DNA of 64,000 bases from Rostratula benghalensis. Taxonomy: Eukaryota > Chordata > Aves > Charadriiformes > Rostratulidae. Both the position numbers and the translations under genes were made by a program. The stretch covers positions 269,592 to 333,591 of the forward strand of contig VXAI01000137.1 in NCBI GenBank assembly GCA_013399305.1, written 5' to 3'. The notes under the pieces were generated by a model. The model worked only from the letters and a program-made list of their open reading frames with translations. It had not been told where the DNA came from and did no database searches. Below are positions 1 to 11,470 of the stretch, piece by piece; the first letter of the stretch is position 1; every line of letters begins with the position of its first letter.

Positions 1-3000
1 AAATTTAGTCACTTGAAATATATATTCCAAGGAAAATAGCACTTAAAGCACTGATTTATTTAGGACAAAGTTTTAGGAAGAAGAAAAATAACTCCTTGAT
101 TAGTGCTGTCCAAAGCTCAAAATACAGGAGGTTGAAAGCCCACAGGAAACCTTTAGAGATAAAGGACACCCAGACCCCCCACGAAGGGAATCGCATTTCA
201 AGTAGGTATAAGATTTATGGTGCTCTGCAGTCTTTCAAGGATTTAGTAAATGTCTTTCTAAGTCTGTTCCATAGCTTACACTCTGCTCCACACACTACCC
301 GTGTTTTTGTACCATGTGTTCCCACGCAGTTCCCAAACTCCAAACTTGAATTACATTTCATGAGAATGGTAATGAAGGAAACATTTGATTTTGTTGGAGA
401 AAAGCTTCTGCAGAGGATGAGAACAGGATCTGTTTATGGACACTGTGGCAGCCACCTCATACCTGCTAACCTTGTAGCAATGCACATGTAAGGCATGGCT
501 TATTTGCTTTCCTTGCTGTTCTTTCAAGGACAACTTTCTGATCTCCAGTGGAGCAGTGGTAGCCTTCTGATACCTCAGAATGAGAAAGGCTGCTTTGATA
601 TATCACTATTTTAACACAACAGCCTTTTGGCATGATGAAGCCCAGCAGAAGGGCAAATTCAGTAAAGGTTGTGTGGAGGAAAATGTGAGTAAGGGGTAGA
701 TTTGAGGGTGCTGATGAAACAATATTTGTGGGGAGAAAAGAAGTTGATGATAGGGGCTAAGAGAAGTGATCACCAGCAAAATAAAAGAGAGTGCTGCCTC
801 TTTCTAAAACACTTCAGAGGGTGTCCTGCCTAACTCACAGCCAGGGATGTTTTAGCTGTTGCTGAGCTATGTAAGTGAACTCAAAGTTGTATTTAATTAC
901 CTAGGTGCATTACATCACAGCTAGCCAGAAAGCACTCTAGAGGGTGCTTATATTGGAAAAAAAAAACTTCTGCAGAGCATATGGACATCTTAAAAAGATA
1001 ATTCACAGCTTCCTCTGACCCATGTCCTTTCTACAGTGCATCAAATGAGCTCTTTCATAGCTTCTTGTTGAGGTCCTTGTTGTTGTTCTTATTTTGCCTT
1101 TTTATTTTTACCTTCCTTCTTCAAGGCCTCAACAAATCACAGGACCTCCTTGTCGACCTCAGCTTTGGCAAGGGAACAAGCCAGGGTGGGAGAATCCAGA
1201 GAGCGTTTCTGTACCCTTGTCCTACCAGGACTCCACCCAGAGTACCACCTGGCAGTTTACAAGCTCCTTGGACACCTTCAGAAACATCTGGGCTTTAAAC
1301 ATTCATTCTTTTCACTTTTTTCCCCTCTTTATCTAGCTTTCCCAATTCTTAGAAAGGTCTTTTTGGCTTTTGTAGGACAGTCTGACACTGTCTGTAAGAA
1401 AAAAAAAAACAACAGAAAGAACGGCTGCAAGCAAAGCCCAAGGGAAGGAAAGTTCTAAGCAGGGCATGCGCATGTAATATCCCCCTCCAGATATTCTCTA
1501 GCTTGCAGGGTTTTTTTCAGTGGTTTGTCTAAAGAGTAGCCCCCAAGTGATCTCACTTTTCAATACTTGCCTTCTAAGGTATGGGACCAGACATCTCAAG
1601 CAGAGACACAACGTCTTGAGCATTCATATTTAATAATGCCTATGTTTAAACTCCATTAAAGCATATTGGAAGGTGGATTCTCTTTGCCAAAGAGGGGGGA
1701 AGAGGTTTAATGGAGGCAGACTTCAGGAGGATGACCATTAGGCAGAGTTCTGAGCTATGTTGACATGTGTATGTTACAGCTTCATCTTTAACCTCTGTCC
1801 TCATGGAGCCAGCTGGGTGATGAGGCTGGAATTAACCTTTCCCTGCTGTAGGACACCCACAGCTATCTGCTTACTGGAAAGTTTTCCTTCTTCCTTTTTT
1901 TTTTTTTCCCTTTAATTATAGTGATTTCATGCAGCTGTTGGCACCTTCCTGCTCCTCCTGTTAACACCAGATTCGCAAGGAGGGTCTCTTTTCAGGAAGG
2001 CAGCTGTTTTTTCTCATTCCTTCACTTAATTAGGATGTGATCTTCTACTGAAAAAGACATCAGAAGTCACAATGGGCTCTCCATGTTGAGGAGTCATTAC
2101 AAGTCTACAAGGAAAAAAACCATGATGCTTAGGTCCTGATCAACAGTCAGGGGTTGCATGGTGCAGCCAGCTATCATTTGTTGGATCTTGCAGCAGTTTA
2201 TTACACAGAAAAAGATGTGTTATTTGCTGGTTTATCTGCCTTTACAGACATGGCTGTGGCATGGGCTTGGGCACTTTCCATCCTTGGAGGTTAGTACCCA
2301 AACCAAGAGCTAGATTTAACCATCCCCACAGATGTGTGGTCAGTATCTGAACACAAACTTGGAGCAATGGAGAATAAAACCAGACAAAACTATAAAATGA
2401 GACTATTCCTCCATTTTAAAATCATGTAAACTCTTCCTATTGTCTTCTGCATTAGTGCCAGTGACACTGCAGCTCTTCAGGGTTGGCTGGACTCCTTAGG
2501 GCCCCATTTGTAAGAGAGTAACAGAGACCAGCAGCAACAATGAAAACTACCCCTGCGAGGCTGTACCCTCTTTGACAGTCAGCTGAAAAATACAAGGACA
2601 GGACTGCTGCAGAGGCAATGTCTGGACCTTATTTTGGACTCAAAACGTACCCTGAGCTCAAGGGGAAAATCACCTTGTGTTGCTTATTGGGGCAAGTGGG
2701 AACAAACCATGCTTCATGTACCAGATAGTCACTTGCAGGTCAGAAACTTTAGATGGTGTATTGTTAGAAAGGGGGATGTTTCAAGCTAATTCTGATACAC
2801 TTTGTTAGTGCTTGCTGTTCATCCTCAGCCACTGGGACTGTTGTATGAGCTTCTTGGGTTTTGTTTGCAAATATATGAGAATTTCTAGGTAAAAAAACCC
2901 CACATTGAAACAAATGTAGCATTACGTTTTAAAACCCATTGAAGTCAAAGTTTTACTTTTTTAAAATAATGAGTGTTCTGAGCAGAAAGCACAGGTGAAT

Positions 3001-3350
3001 TTTCAACATTCACTAGTTTTACAAGCACCCAGCACTTTTGCCCACTCTTGCCTCCTAACTGTGCTGAAGACAGAGGTGGAGGACATAGAAAAAGAGGAGA
3101 ACAACTTGCTTTTACTGAACCTCTTTGGCATGACCTTTCTTTTGCACATACTTGCATCCCTTGTGCCCTTGTTCTGTCATTCAGGGCATTCACTGCTGGG
3201 GTGCACATATACCTGGAGTCATGGTTCTCCACCAACAACAGCTGGTCCAGGAGGTGTATTCCCAGTTGTGGGACACAGCCATGGCCCCAGTTCATGTTGC
3301 TGTGCTTTTACTTTCCTGTGTGCACAAGGCCTTTGGAAACAGTTGGCACA
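1..3350. other. Unique noncoding DNA, no gene seen
   Basis: Moderate-GC sequence with stops in all frames and no frame above about 131 codons. I recognise no protein motif, RNA gene or transposon here. Low-complexity content is limited to an 11-base A run at 1399-1409 and a 13-base T run at 1895-1907. The overlapping plus-strand frames at 1065-1458 and 2995-3372 have no recognisable motifs and are most simply chance. Intergenic or intronic bird DNA is the best reading. Confidence 0.6.
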
Positions 3351-3354
3351 TTTT

Positions 3355-3463
3355 AGAATCATAGAATCATAGAATGGTTTGGGTCAGAAAGGACCTTAAA
3401 GATTACCGAGTTCCAACACCCCTGCCGTGGGCAGGGACACCTCCCACTAGCTCAGGTTGCTCA
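3355..3463 (-). mobile_element. CR1 LINE, 3' tail fragment
   Basis: The segment opens with two copies of the reversed CR1 tail unit (TCATAGAA) followed by the GGTTTGGG...GGACCTTAAAGAT terminus and the CCCTGCC-GTGGGCAGGGACACCTCCCACTAG block, all typical of the avian CR1 3' untranslated region read backwards. Only about 110 bases remain, so the copy is severely 5' truncated, as is usual when CR1 target-primed reverse transcription stops early. There is no coding content. Confidence 0.95.
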
Positions 3464-6400
3464 CTTTTAGCTGTACTTTTAGTCATTGTGCTTCTGAAAA
3501 TTGTTCCTGTTAAAAAACAGCTTAGTTTTGGAAACATGGAGCCTAATACTGTCATTGCATGATGAAACACTTGACCACTTTTGAAAAGCAGTCAGTGGGA
3601 GCGGAACTTTGAAGCTGAAAGCAGATTGTGCAGGCTTGGATTTCCATGCAAGCAAGCAAAGTGCTCCACTGGACGTCTTTTCTCCATAACGACCCAGGCA
3701 GGAAAGTGACAGCTCTCTACAGCCAGCTCTGCACCTCTCAATTCACCAGTGCTCCATCTCTGTCAGTTTAAAAGGCTTTGCTGGGAAGGGAAGCACATTT
3801 TGTCAGGGAACAATCTCAAAGGATGATTAGATAATGCCTACATGTGGGTGGGCAAGCTCAGAGTCATGGTTTGTGGAGGTCCTTGGGATGGATCCAGGCT
3901 GAAAATACCCTCGTGGCCAATAGTCATGGCAGAGAGTTACCCAAAAGACAGCATTCCCTGGGGAGTAATGTACAGTGTCAAGCTCAGGACTTCTGCCATG
4001 GTCTACTGGGTTCAAAGGCTTGGACTTGAGAGTCTTGCAGGCTGTCCCTGCAGTAGCAGTTAATGGGGATGTTTTTTCTTTCAGGTAATTTTTCAGGAAC
4101 CATACCTGCTGTGCGGGACACCATAGATCTTGTGGGGCTGTTACAGCTGACACATCAGGTGTGCAGAAAGACAGGAGGTGGCTGACTGTCTAGCAGGTAC
4201 TTCCTTGGAGGAACAGAGGCTACCTTTAGGACTGATATTGCCTTCGCTTTGCTGTCTAGAAGTTCATGGCTTCCTTCCTCTTTAGATTTCCAGCTCAGCT
4301 TCCCAAACTGCCAAAATGAAGGAACAAATGCATGTGCCATGTCTTCTAGGGGAGAAGTATGGGAATGATTCACACCACTCAATAAATAACAGGAAGATCT
4401 CTGATACTATGCAATGGGGATAACATCCAGTGGAGCTAGGGCAGGACAGACCCACTGGTTTCCTTTTGTGCATGGCTTTTGGGCACATTTAGTTTCTTTA
4501 AGGTTGATGCAAGTATGATTACGCATAAAGGATGGTTTGGAAGCTGGGGTCCTCCCTTTAACACGGGACTTGCTCAAGGGATGACTGCAAACTCCTCCAG
4601 ATCTCCCTTTTTAATGCAATTGGTTTTCAAAAGCTCTCCTCCTCATCACAGTCTGATGGGGTTAAACACCTCCAAGGAGGCTGGGAGGAGGAATGTTTCT
4701 AATGTCATTGATTTATTAAAATCGCCTAAAGATAGCCAGCTGCAACAGATAAAACTGCTGCCCTCTGCACTTCAGAGAGGTCCTCCCTGAGCCAGCTTTG
4801 CACAGAAAACATTGGCAATGGCTTAATGACCTCTGGGACATGTCAGTACCTGCCTGCCAATTGCTGGCCAAGTCCATCTCTGGCCAACTTTCCAGCTGGA
4901 CTGCCTTATGCCAGCTCCTGCGTCTCCCCCAGTTGCAGGGCTCATGGAGAGAGGCATCATGGGGGGCAGTGGAAGTAGGCACCAAGCTCATGAAGAAATT
5001 TGCTTCCAAAGAGATTTCAAGCCTTGAATGAGAGTAGAAAGAGGAAGAAATGAAAATGGTCCTGGCAAAGTGAGACAGAGGGATCTTTATTTTTCCCTCT
5101 TTGGAAAATTTATTTTGGCTATTTTTGTGTGTGTGCACAGATGCACACACTCCTTTTGTGTCTCTACCTGAGATTTGATGATCTGGAAGACAAAAAAGAA
5201 TATACATGACAATTTTTTCTGTCCTTCAAACCCTGCTGTGATCAGATGTTAATCATGCTTTGCTTTTCCCCTCTCAGCTTCTCTCCCTGGACCACCAGGC
5301 ATGCTCTGGCCAACACGGTGCTGCAAAAACTCATCCTTCCAGATTAGCATCTGAGGCTGGGGGATGAGGCAAAAGAGGCATCTGAATTTCTACCCCACAG
5401 CTCTTCTGCCTATAACAAATGGCTACAATGAGGCAGAGTTCAGAGTTCTCTGCACTCCAGGCCAAAACAGGGCTCTGCAGTATGTGACAGCTTTGATTTG
5501 TGCCTGTCCAGGGCCCACCAGAGACAAAAGACAGCATCAATAGTAATTGAACGAGCATGGCAGGCAGACCCAGCAGAGCTCTTATCAGCTGGGGGAGGCA
5601 GAGCAGACCTGAGGAGCAGAGCAGACCAGGTACCAGGAACCAGATCTTAAGGTTACATTCCTCACATACATGGGATTTCCTGCGGTCACCCTTAAGTTTT
5701 CTTTGTAAATTGAAAATCTAAAATCTACAAGGAAAAAAAAAGAAAGGCGCCTTAATGAAAAAAAAAAAAAAGTAATTAATTTCCTGTGCTGTATTAATCT
5801 ATAAAGTAATATAGTAAAAAGAAACCCTTAGCCAAAGCTAGAGGGAGTGTATTGTTTAAACCCCAAGAGAAGCAATGTTTAATTTAATTTCACAGGTAGC
5901 TATTTTGCAAAGTCTCTGAGGGAGGAAACTCTTCCAATACCACCACTCCAAGAATTTGACACAATATAATTTATATTGCCATTGTGCTGAGAAACGTCAG
6001 TGTGTTGCACATACACGCGGGCACCCACGCACGCCCACGGAGAAACCCTCCTGTGAACTCGCAATGTACCAGCACAAAAAAGGCAGTGGGAAAAATGGAG
6101 AAGAGAGGTGCAGTTGGCCCAAGTCTCAACACAAGTCTGTGACGAGCCAAGAGCAGGATTCCTAGTGTCCCATGTCCCTTTCCTGGTTGTTTCTTTGGGA
6201 TCACAGTGCCCTCCAAGAATTGCCCTCCTACAAGAATTAGGGGACAGTGTCTGCAGAAATGCTGGTTTGTTTTTTTTTTTTCTTCCAGCTTCAGTGAGAC
6301 TAAGACTATACAAAAGGCATATCCTTATTTTTCGTGACCTGACTGAATGGCACAGCCATGCCAAGACTGCACAACCTCTTCCCAGTGCTAATGTCACCAA

Positions 6401-7799
6401 AAGCTGTTGTTCTGCAGGTTAAGAGAGAGGACCTCCAGGTAACATTTTATCTCATTTCAGCTTCTCATCCATTCCAAACTTGATGGAGATTGCAGTGAAT
6501 ACCAAGAGGCTTCATTTTGCATGAACAGAAAGTACCAATCACATTACACACAATCTAAAATTATATAGAGCTGTAGTGGTTCAGTGCTTTTTGGCAGCAA
6601 TTTAATTTCATTAACTTCCCTAGGGTTGGATCTAGCTTTATCCCCCAGCGAGAAGAGCCTTTTCCCCATGTTATTCCCATCAGCCATTGATCAGACCTGC
6701 CAACTCTCACACACAGAGGAGTGGACTTGCAGAACTGACTCCCTCCTTCTATCCTGTTGTTATTGCACACCCGTCCCTTCAACAGCCCACCAGCCAGACC
6801 CAGCAGGCTTGGGGAAGACGTGATTTCCAGCTGCTTTACATGTTATGATGATGATGACAGAGATGGGATGAGACAATAGCATGCCATCAGCTGGTGGGCC
6901 ATCTAGCTAAATCTCAGCCCCCTGTAGCCTCAGGAAAAGACACATTTCTCAGGCACAAGCTGGTCCTGCAGCCTGGGGTCTAGAGACCAGGCACTGCCCT
7001 CCCCTGTTACACAGCCCCATGGCATGCCCTTTAAGTCCTTTCACAGGACCTTCTTTCAAAAATCCATGTTACGTTCCTGACTATTATTTCGGATCAGGGT
7101 GAGACATCCTTGTTCACATCAGTCACTCCTCTGGAGAAGAGATACCCAAAGGACCAAGATTTTATGCCTCAAGGGCATCCACTTAGCTCCACTAATGCCT
7201 TTTCAGTTCAACAGCTGTCCTGTGGCACTTTGCCACCCCTGAGCTTGTTGAGTGCGAAAGTCTTTTAGTTCACAGCTAGCTTTGCAAAATCTACATTATT
7301 AGGATTTCAAAAAGTTGTTCCTGGTCCAAGACAAACAAGAGAAACCCAAGCAGCCTGTGAGATCAATCTCCTGAAGGGAGAGACTTGAGAGGGCAGATTA
7401 GAAAATAAAAGGAGAAAGAAATGTGTAAATCCTGGCCAAACTATGACTAAAGCGAAGATAGGATAACGGCTTTTGGTGCTTTGAAGAACGTAAACACCAC
7501 AATGTGAGAGCAGATACAGTTCAACGAGATGGACGAGGCTGGGCAGAGAAAAACATTTGTTGCGGGTTAGGAGAGGATTTGAGGCCGCTGTGGAGGTTAT
7601 GAATTATTCCAAGGGAGGAGGAGAAGCCCTGTGGCTGTTGTCCATTTAACATGGACAAGCCCACGCATTGAGAACATGCCTGGATGGCGTGGCAGTGGCA
7701 GACTGACCTGAAATCAGATGGGAGAAGCCTGTGAAAGGAGGGGGGTTGATTCTTTGGTTATTGAGTGGTTTCTGAGAGCAGGATTTGTTTTCTTGGTGC
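3464..7799. other. Unique noncoding DNA, no gene seen
   Basis: No repeat family or gene is recognisable. The two largest open frames (minus strand, 4716-5207 and 5900-6400, about 165 codons each) have no motif I know. Simple sequence consists of an interrupted A-rich stretch at 5728-5772 and a T run near 6269-6280. A local CpG cluster lies at 5994-6052 (several CG dinucleotides within 60 bases) in otherwise CpG-poor DNA; it is too short to be a CpG island. Confidence 0.55.
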
Positions 7800-7802
7800 A
7801 CC

Positions 7803-8423
7803 CATATAACCCAATATCCTGGGCTGCACCCCCAGCAGCATGGTCAGTAGGGCAAGAGAGGGGATTCTGCTCTTCTGCTCTGCTCTGCTGAGACCCCACT
7901 TGGAGTACTGAGTCCATCTCTGGGGCCCTCAGCACAGGAAGGATGTGGACCTGTTGGAACAGGGCCAGAGAGGCCACTGAGATGCTCCAAGGCCTGGAAC
8001 CTCTCTGCTGTGAGGGCAGGCTGAGAGAGTTGGGGTTGTTCAGCCTGGAGAAGAGAAGGCTCTGGGGACACCTTAGTGCAGCCTTGCTGTACTTAAAGAG
8101 GGCCTGCAGGAAAGATGGGGTTACTACAGACCTTTTAGTAGGGTCAGTAGTGATAGGACAGGGGATAATGGCTTTAAACTAATAGAATGAAGATCCAGAC
8201 TAGATATAATGAAGAATATTTTTTTTATGCTGAGTGTGGTGAGACACCAGTCCAGGTTGCCCAGAGAGGTGGGGATGACCCATCCCTGGAAATATTCCAG
8301 GTCAGGTTGGATGGGGTTCTGAGCAACCAGATCTATTTGAAACCCTTCTCGTGGCAGTGGCGTTGGAACTGGATCACCTTTGAAAGTCCTTTCCAACCCA
8401 AACTGTGGTATCATTCTATGATT
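7803..8423 (+). mobile_element. CR1 LINE, 5'-truncated copy with complete 3' end
   Basis: About 620 bases follow the CR1 consensus from the end of ORF2 (ATCCTGGGCTGCA...) through the conserved blocks GAGACCCCACTTGGAGTACTG, TTCAGCCTGGAGAAGAGAAGG and GTTGCCCAGAGAGGTGG to the tail CATTCTATGAT. The protein-coding part present is the extreme C-terminal region of the pol ORF and carries frameshifts, so it is dead. Divergence looks moderate: there are several substitutions and small indels, including an interrupted T run near 8219-8226. Open frames on either strand here (7714-8462) are shadows of the element. Confidence 0.95.
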
Positions 8424-9823
8424 TAACCCCTCTGCAAGCACAGCTTGCAGCCTGCCTGGCACATCTGAGTTCCAAACTGCGCCACAGGACTGAGAGATGA
8501 AGAAGGGCTATGAAACCCTTTTTTTCATTTAAAAGAACCTGGCCCAGACTCCCAAAATCTTGGAATGTCCAGGATGTAACTGGTGTGACCAGCCCTGGCA
8601 GAGTACCAGTCCCGGCAAAACATTGGTTGTGTTACAAAACAATCTTCAAACATTAATCAGTCCTTAATTAAGAGGTACCTCAGAACTAAGGAGTACATTG
8701 CATTTAAATCCTTTGGTGCACTGCACCAATAAATCATCTTCCTGTCTGCAGCCCCTGGAAACCACATCTTTCCAAGGGGACAGATGTCTGTTTCTCAAGC
8801 AGTACCGAGATGCATTTAAATAACATGGTTAAAATAGGGCAATAGAGAGATCTAGTTATTGTTTTTTCTTTTCAGCCTACCATATATGTATAAAAATATG
8901 AACTTGACAAAAAAAAAAATAACCCCACAGGTTTTCTGAGCTCTAAGGAAAATCATCTGGGAGAGTCTGTGAAACCTGGCTTCACATACAAATCTGTAGT
9001 CTAAGCTCATACATCTGGGAGCACTTTCACTGGGAGAATATTGCAGTGAAAATTGTTTCAGCAAGAAAGTCAATGTAATACTGTAGGAAATAGAAGAATT
9101 GGTATTGCTAAGTCTTTCAATTTGATCATGAGTATGCGTTTTTGAGATAAAGTCCCAGCTGCTGCAATAATGGTGTGTTGCGGGATTCCCAGAATTACAT
9201 TGCAGTTGTAGCACACTTGATTGCAGAGAAAAACAGCAAAATGTGACAGTTCCTCTATCAGAAGGCAAATAAACATTTTGGGCATGGTCTCAGCAGTCTC
9301 CTTAAAATGAGTGGTGGCAAAACTTAAATGGGGGGTAGAGGACATGCTGTCCCTGAGGTGAGGAATGCTGAAGATGGGGATCAGTACCAAGAAAACAAAG
9401 TGTCATCTCAAACCCTGGCTAGAGGGTTTTCTTTCCACCAGCCATCAGTCTGGGCATAAAGATTTTCTTGCTGGTTGCCAACTTCTTCAATCCTAGAGGA
9501 AATCCAGACTAAATTTCTTATGGTGGAAGGACAGAGAATAGAGAACTGCAAAGTGTTTGGGAAGCTGGACCTCCCACTGTTTGTTGCCCTCTGTGCAATG
9601 TCCACTTTCACAGGAGTACTATTCCTTGCAGCAGTATGAAGTAGAGCTGTTAGTACCCTTTCAGCGAGGAATGCAGGGAGAAGTGGAAGCAAAGTTTATT
9701 GAAACAGAAGATTTGGGGACATCACAGTAGGGCAAAGTACACTGAAGAAGGCAACTGAACAAGGGGCACCCCAGATTAGCCTGAAGTAGGGAGAGATCTG
9801 AGACAGGCAAACAGTTCATTCTC
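8424..9823. other. Unique noncoding DNA, no gene seen
   Basis: AT-richer than its flanks, with an 11-base A run near 8910-8920. Overlapping minus-strand frames at 8852-9390 show no known domain. I see no repeat family. Confidence 0.5.
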
Positions 9824-10402
9824 ATTGAATCACAGAATGGTCGGTACTGGAAGAGACCTTCAGAAATCATCTCGCCCAACTTCCCTGCCAAAGCAGGGTC
9901 ACCCAGAGCAGGTTGGACAGGAATGCATCCAGGCGGGTTTGGAATGTCTCCAGAGATGGAGACTCTGGGTAGCTTCTCTGGCACCCATACAGTAAAGAAG
10001 TTATTGCTCATGTTGAGACAGAATTTCCTGTGTTCCAGTTTGTGCCCATTCACTGGGCACCACTGAAAAGAGTCTGGCCCCATCCTCTTGACACTCACCC
10101 TTTAGATACTGATAAAAACTGATGAGATCCCCTCTTAGTCTTCTCCAGGCTAACCAGACACCAGGTCTTTCAGCCTTTCCTCAGAGAGATGCTCCAGTCC
10201 CCTGATCATCTTCATAGCCCCTGCTGGACTCTCTCCAGCAGTTATGTCTTTCTTGAACTGGTGAACCCAGAGCTGGACAGCCCAGAGTACTCCAGACGGG
10301 GCCTCACTAGAGCAGAGTAGAGGGAGAGGATGACCTTTGCCCGACCTGCTGGCCACTCTCTTTTTAATGCACCCCAGGATGCCATTGGCCTTCGTGGACA
10401 GT
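9824..10402 (-). mobile_element. CR1 LINE (CR1-F-like), 5'-truncated
   Basis: Read on the minus strand, the copy ends at 9824 with a CR1 terminus, here AATCACAGAATGG instead of the octamer of the neighbouring copy. It runs inward through the blocks GGGTCACCCAGAGCAGGTTGG, the reversed TTCCTCTGTTCCAG-type segment and CACCCCAGGATGCCATTGGCC. This block order and the wording CCAGAGCTGGACAGCCCAGAG belong to a different CR1 subfamily from the 7.8 kb copy. About 580 bases remain and no intact frame survives; minus-strand frames at 9661-10413 are broken C-terminal pol remnants. Confidence 0.93.
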
Positions 10403-10765
10403 TTTATTCTCATTTCTTGCTATCAGATTGCAGGGAACAGCGCTCTGTGTCTTGGGAGAACAAGAGCTGAGGTCACTTCTGCTGCCAGACAGACCCTGGC
10501 AGAGCCATGTCCCCTCCTAGATGCTGACAGGGATGTGAATTAGGGGCTGTGTGTTGATGTGAAGCAAAGACAGCCTCAAATAGATTTTTCCCTCACTGCA
10601 AAGGTATTAGCAAAATGTTTCTACTTGCTCAGTCTGGGAAAAGAGCTTCAGGAACTGCCCTCCCTGCAAGCAGAGCAGGTCTCTGTAGCTTGGGGTAATG
10701 CAGTGCAATTCGGACAGCGTGGGAAAATCCTCTGAGTTACCCCAGAGAGACGAAGAGTAGATAGC
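10403..10765. other. Unique spacer between CR1 copies
   Basis: About 360 bases between a minus-strand CR1 and an older plus-strand CR1. No gene or repeat is recognised. The upstream limit of the older CR1 is vague, so the last part of this spacer may also be decayed CR1. Confidence 0.4.
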
Positions 10766-10908
10766 TGGGGGGAGGATGTGGACCTTCCTTTTCTGGAGGT
10801 CTTTGAGGGCAGGTTACACAAACATCTGTCAGTGGGGCCATAGGAGAGCTGATCCTGCCTTGTGGGGACGTAATGGACTGCATGACCTTTACAGATCCCT
10901 TCCCACCC
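10766..10908 (+). mobile_element. Ancient CR1 tail remnant
   Basis: The stretch matches the order of an old amniote CR1 3' end. CTTTTCTGGAGGTCTTTGAG corresponds to the usual CTGGAGGTCTTTAAGAGCAGG, followed by ACAAACATCTGTCAG, GAGCTGATCCTGCCT, a GACTGCATGACC segment and TCCCTTCCCACCCT. The final tail octamers are not readable. Divergence is much higher than in the neighbouring CR1 copies, so this is an older insertion. Assignment to a named subfamily is not possible by eye. Confidence 0.6.
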
Positions 10909-10969
10909 TCTGAGGCTGTGGGCAGAGTGGGGATGAAATAAATCCTTTCTGGCTATAGGGAGGGATATA

Positions 10970-10990
10970 TGTGTGTGTGTGTGTGTGTGT
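10970..10990. repeat. (GT)10 microsatellite
   Basis: Ten uninterrupted GT units follow a short TATAT lead-in, about 60 bases after the old CR1 remnant. Length this pure is usually polymorphic. Confidence 0.95.
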
Positions 10991-11179
10991 GGTTGTGCTT
11001 GTCTGGGTACAAGCAGCACCATCGTGAATGCTCAGCCTATTTTGGGCTGAGACCTGATTTGGGTGCCATTCTTTAGGACTCGTTAGTGCCTGAAACCCTG
11101 TTCAGCTACCTTGTGCATCTCCCCATCTATTCTTTGCTGTATCAACCATGGATTTAGATCTGGAGAGGTTGGACTGAGA

Positions 11180-11470
11180 ATTTTACAGAGGGATAATTGA
11201 GGCAAGGATGTCTTAATCTGCAGACAGGGAACAGAAGACCACTGCAGCTTCCCTGAGGACCATGATATCTGCTACCTTTCCACCACGGGCTGGGGATCAC
11301 TTGTACCTACCTTCTTCTGAACAGAGAGCCAGAGTAGGACCAGAACAAAATGCAGAGCAGGAAATTGGGTACAGTTTCCTATGGTTTAGGTGCTGCCACC
11401 AAGAGTAAATGACTTGACCAAATCATACACAGTCTCTCTTTGGCAGAATCAAGAGACCAAGGGTATTTCC
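11180..11470 (-). mobile_element. MIR-like ancient SINE relic (possible)
   Basis: Two segments resemble the reverse complement of a MIR-type tRNA-derived SINE. One is ATTTTACAGAGGGATAATTG near 11179-11205, matching the ATTTTACAGATGAGGAAACTG core. The other is AAATGACTTGACCAAATCAT with a downstream TTGGCAGAATCAAGAGACC near 11405-11460, matching the GTGACTTGCCCAAGGTCACA...GGCAGAGCC block. They are about 190 bases apart, more than in the intact element, so this could be one interrupted copy or two fragments. Confidence 0.4.

Noticed and set aside
4716..5207. 163-codon minus-strand frame
   Set aside because: Low-information sequence without recognisable domain; length within chance.
5900..6400. 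166-codon minus-strand frame
   Set aside because: Crosses a poly-T run and a CpG cluster. Composition explains the lack of stops, and no family is recognised.
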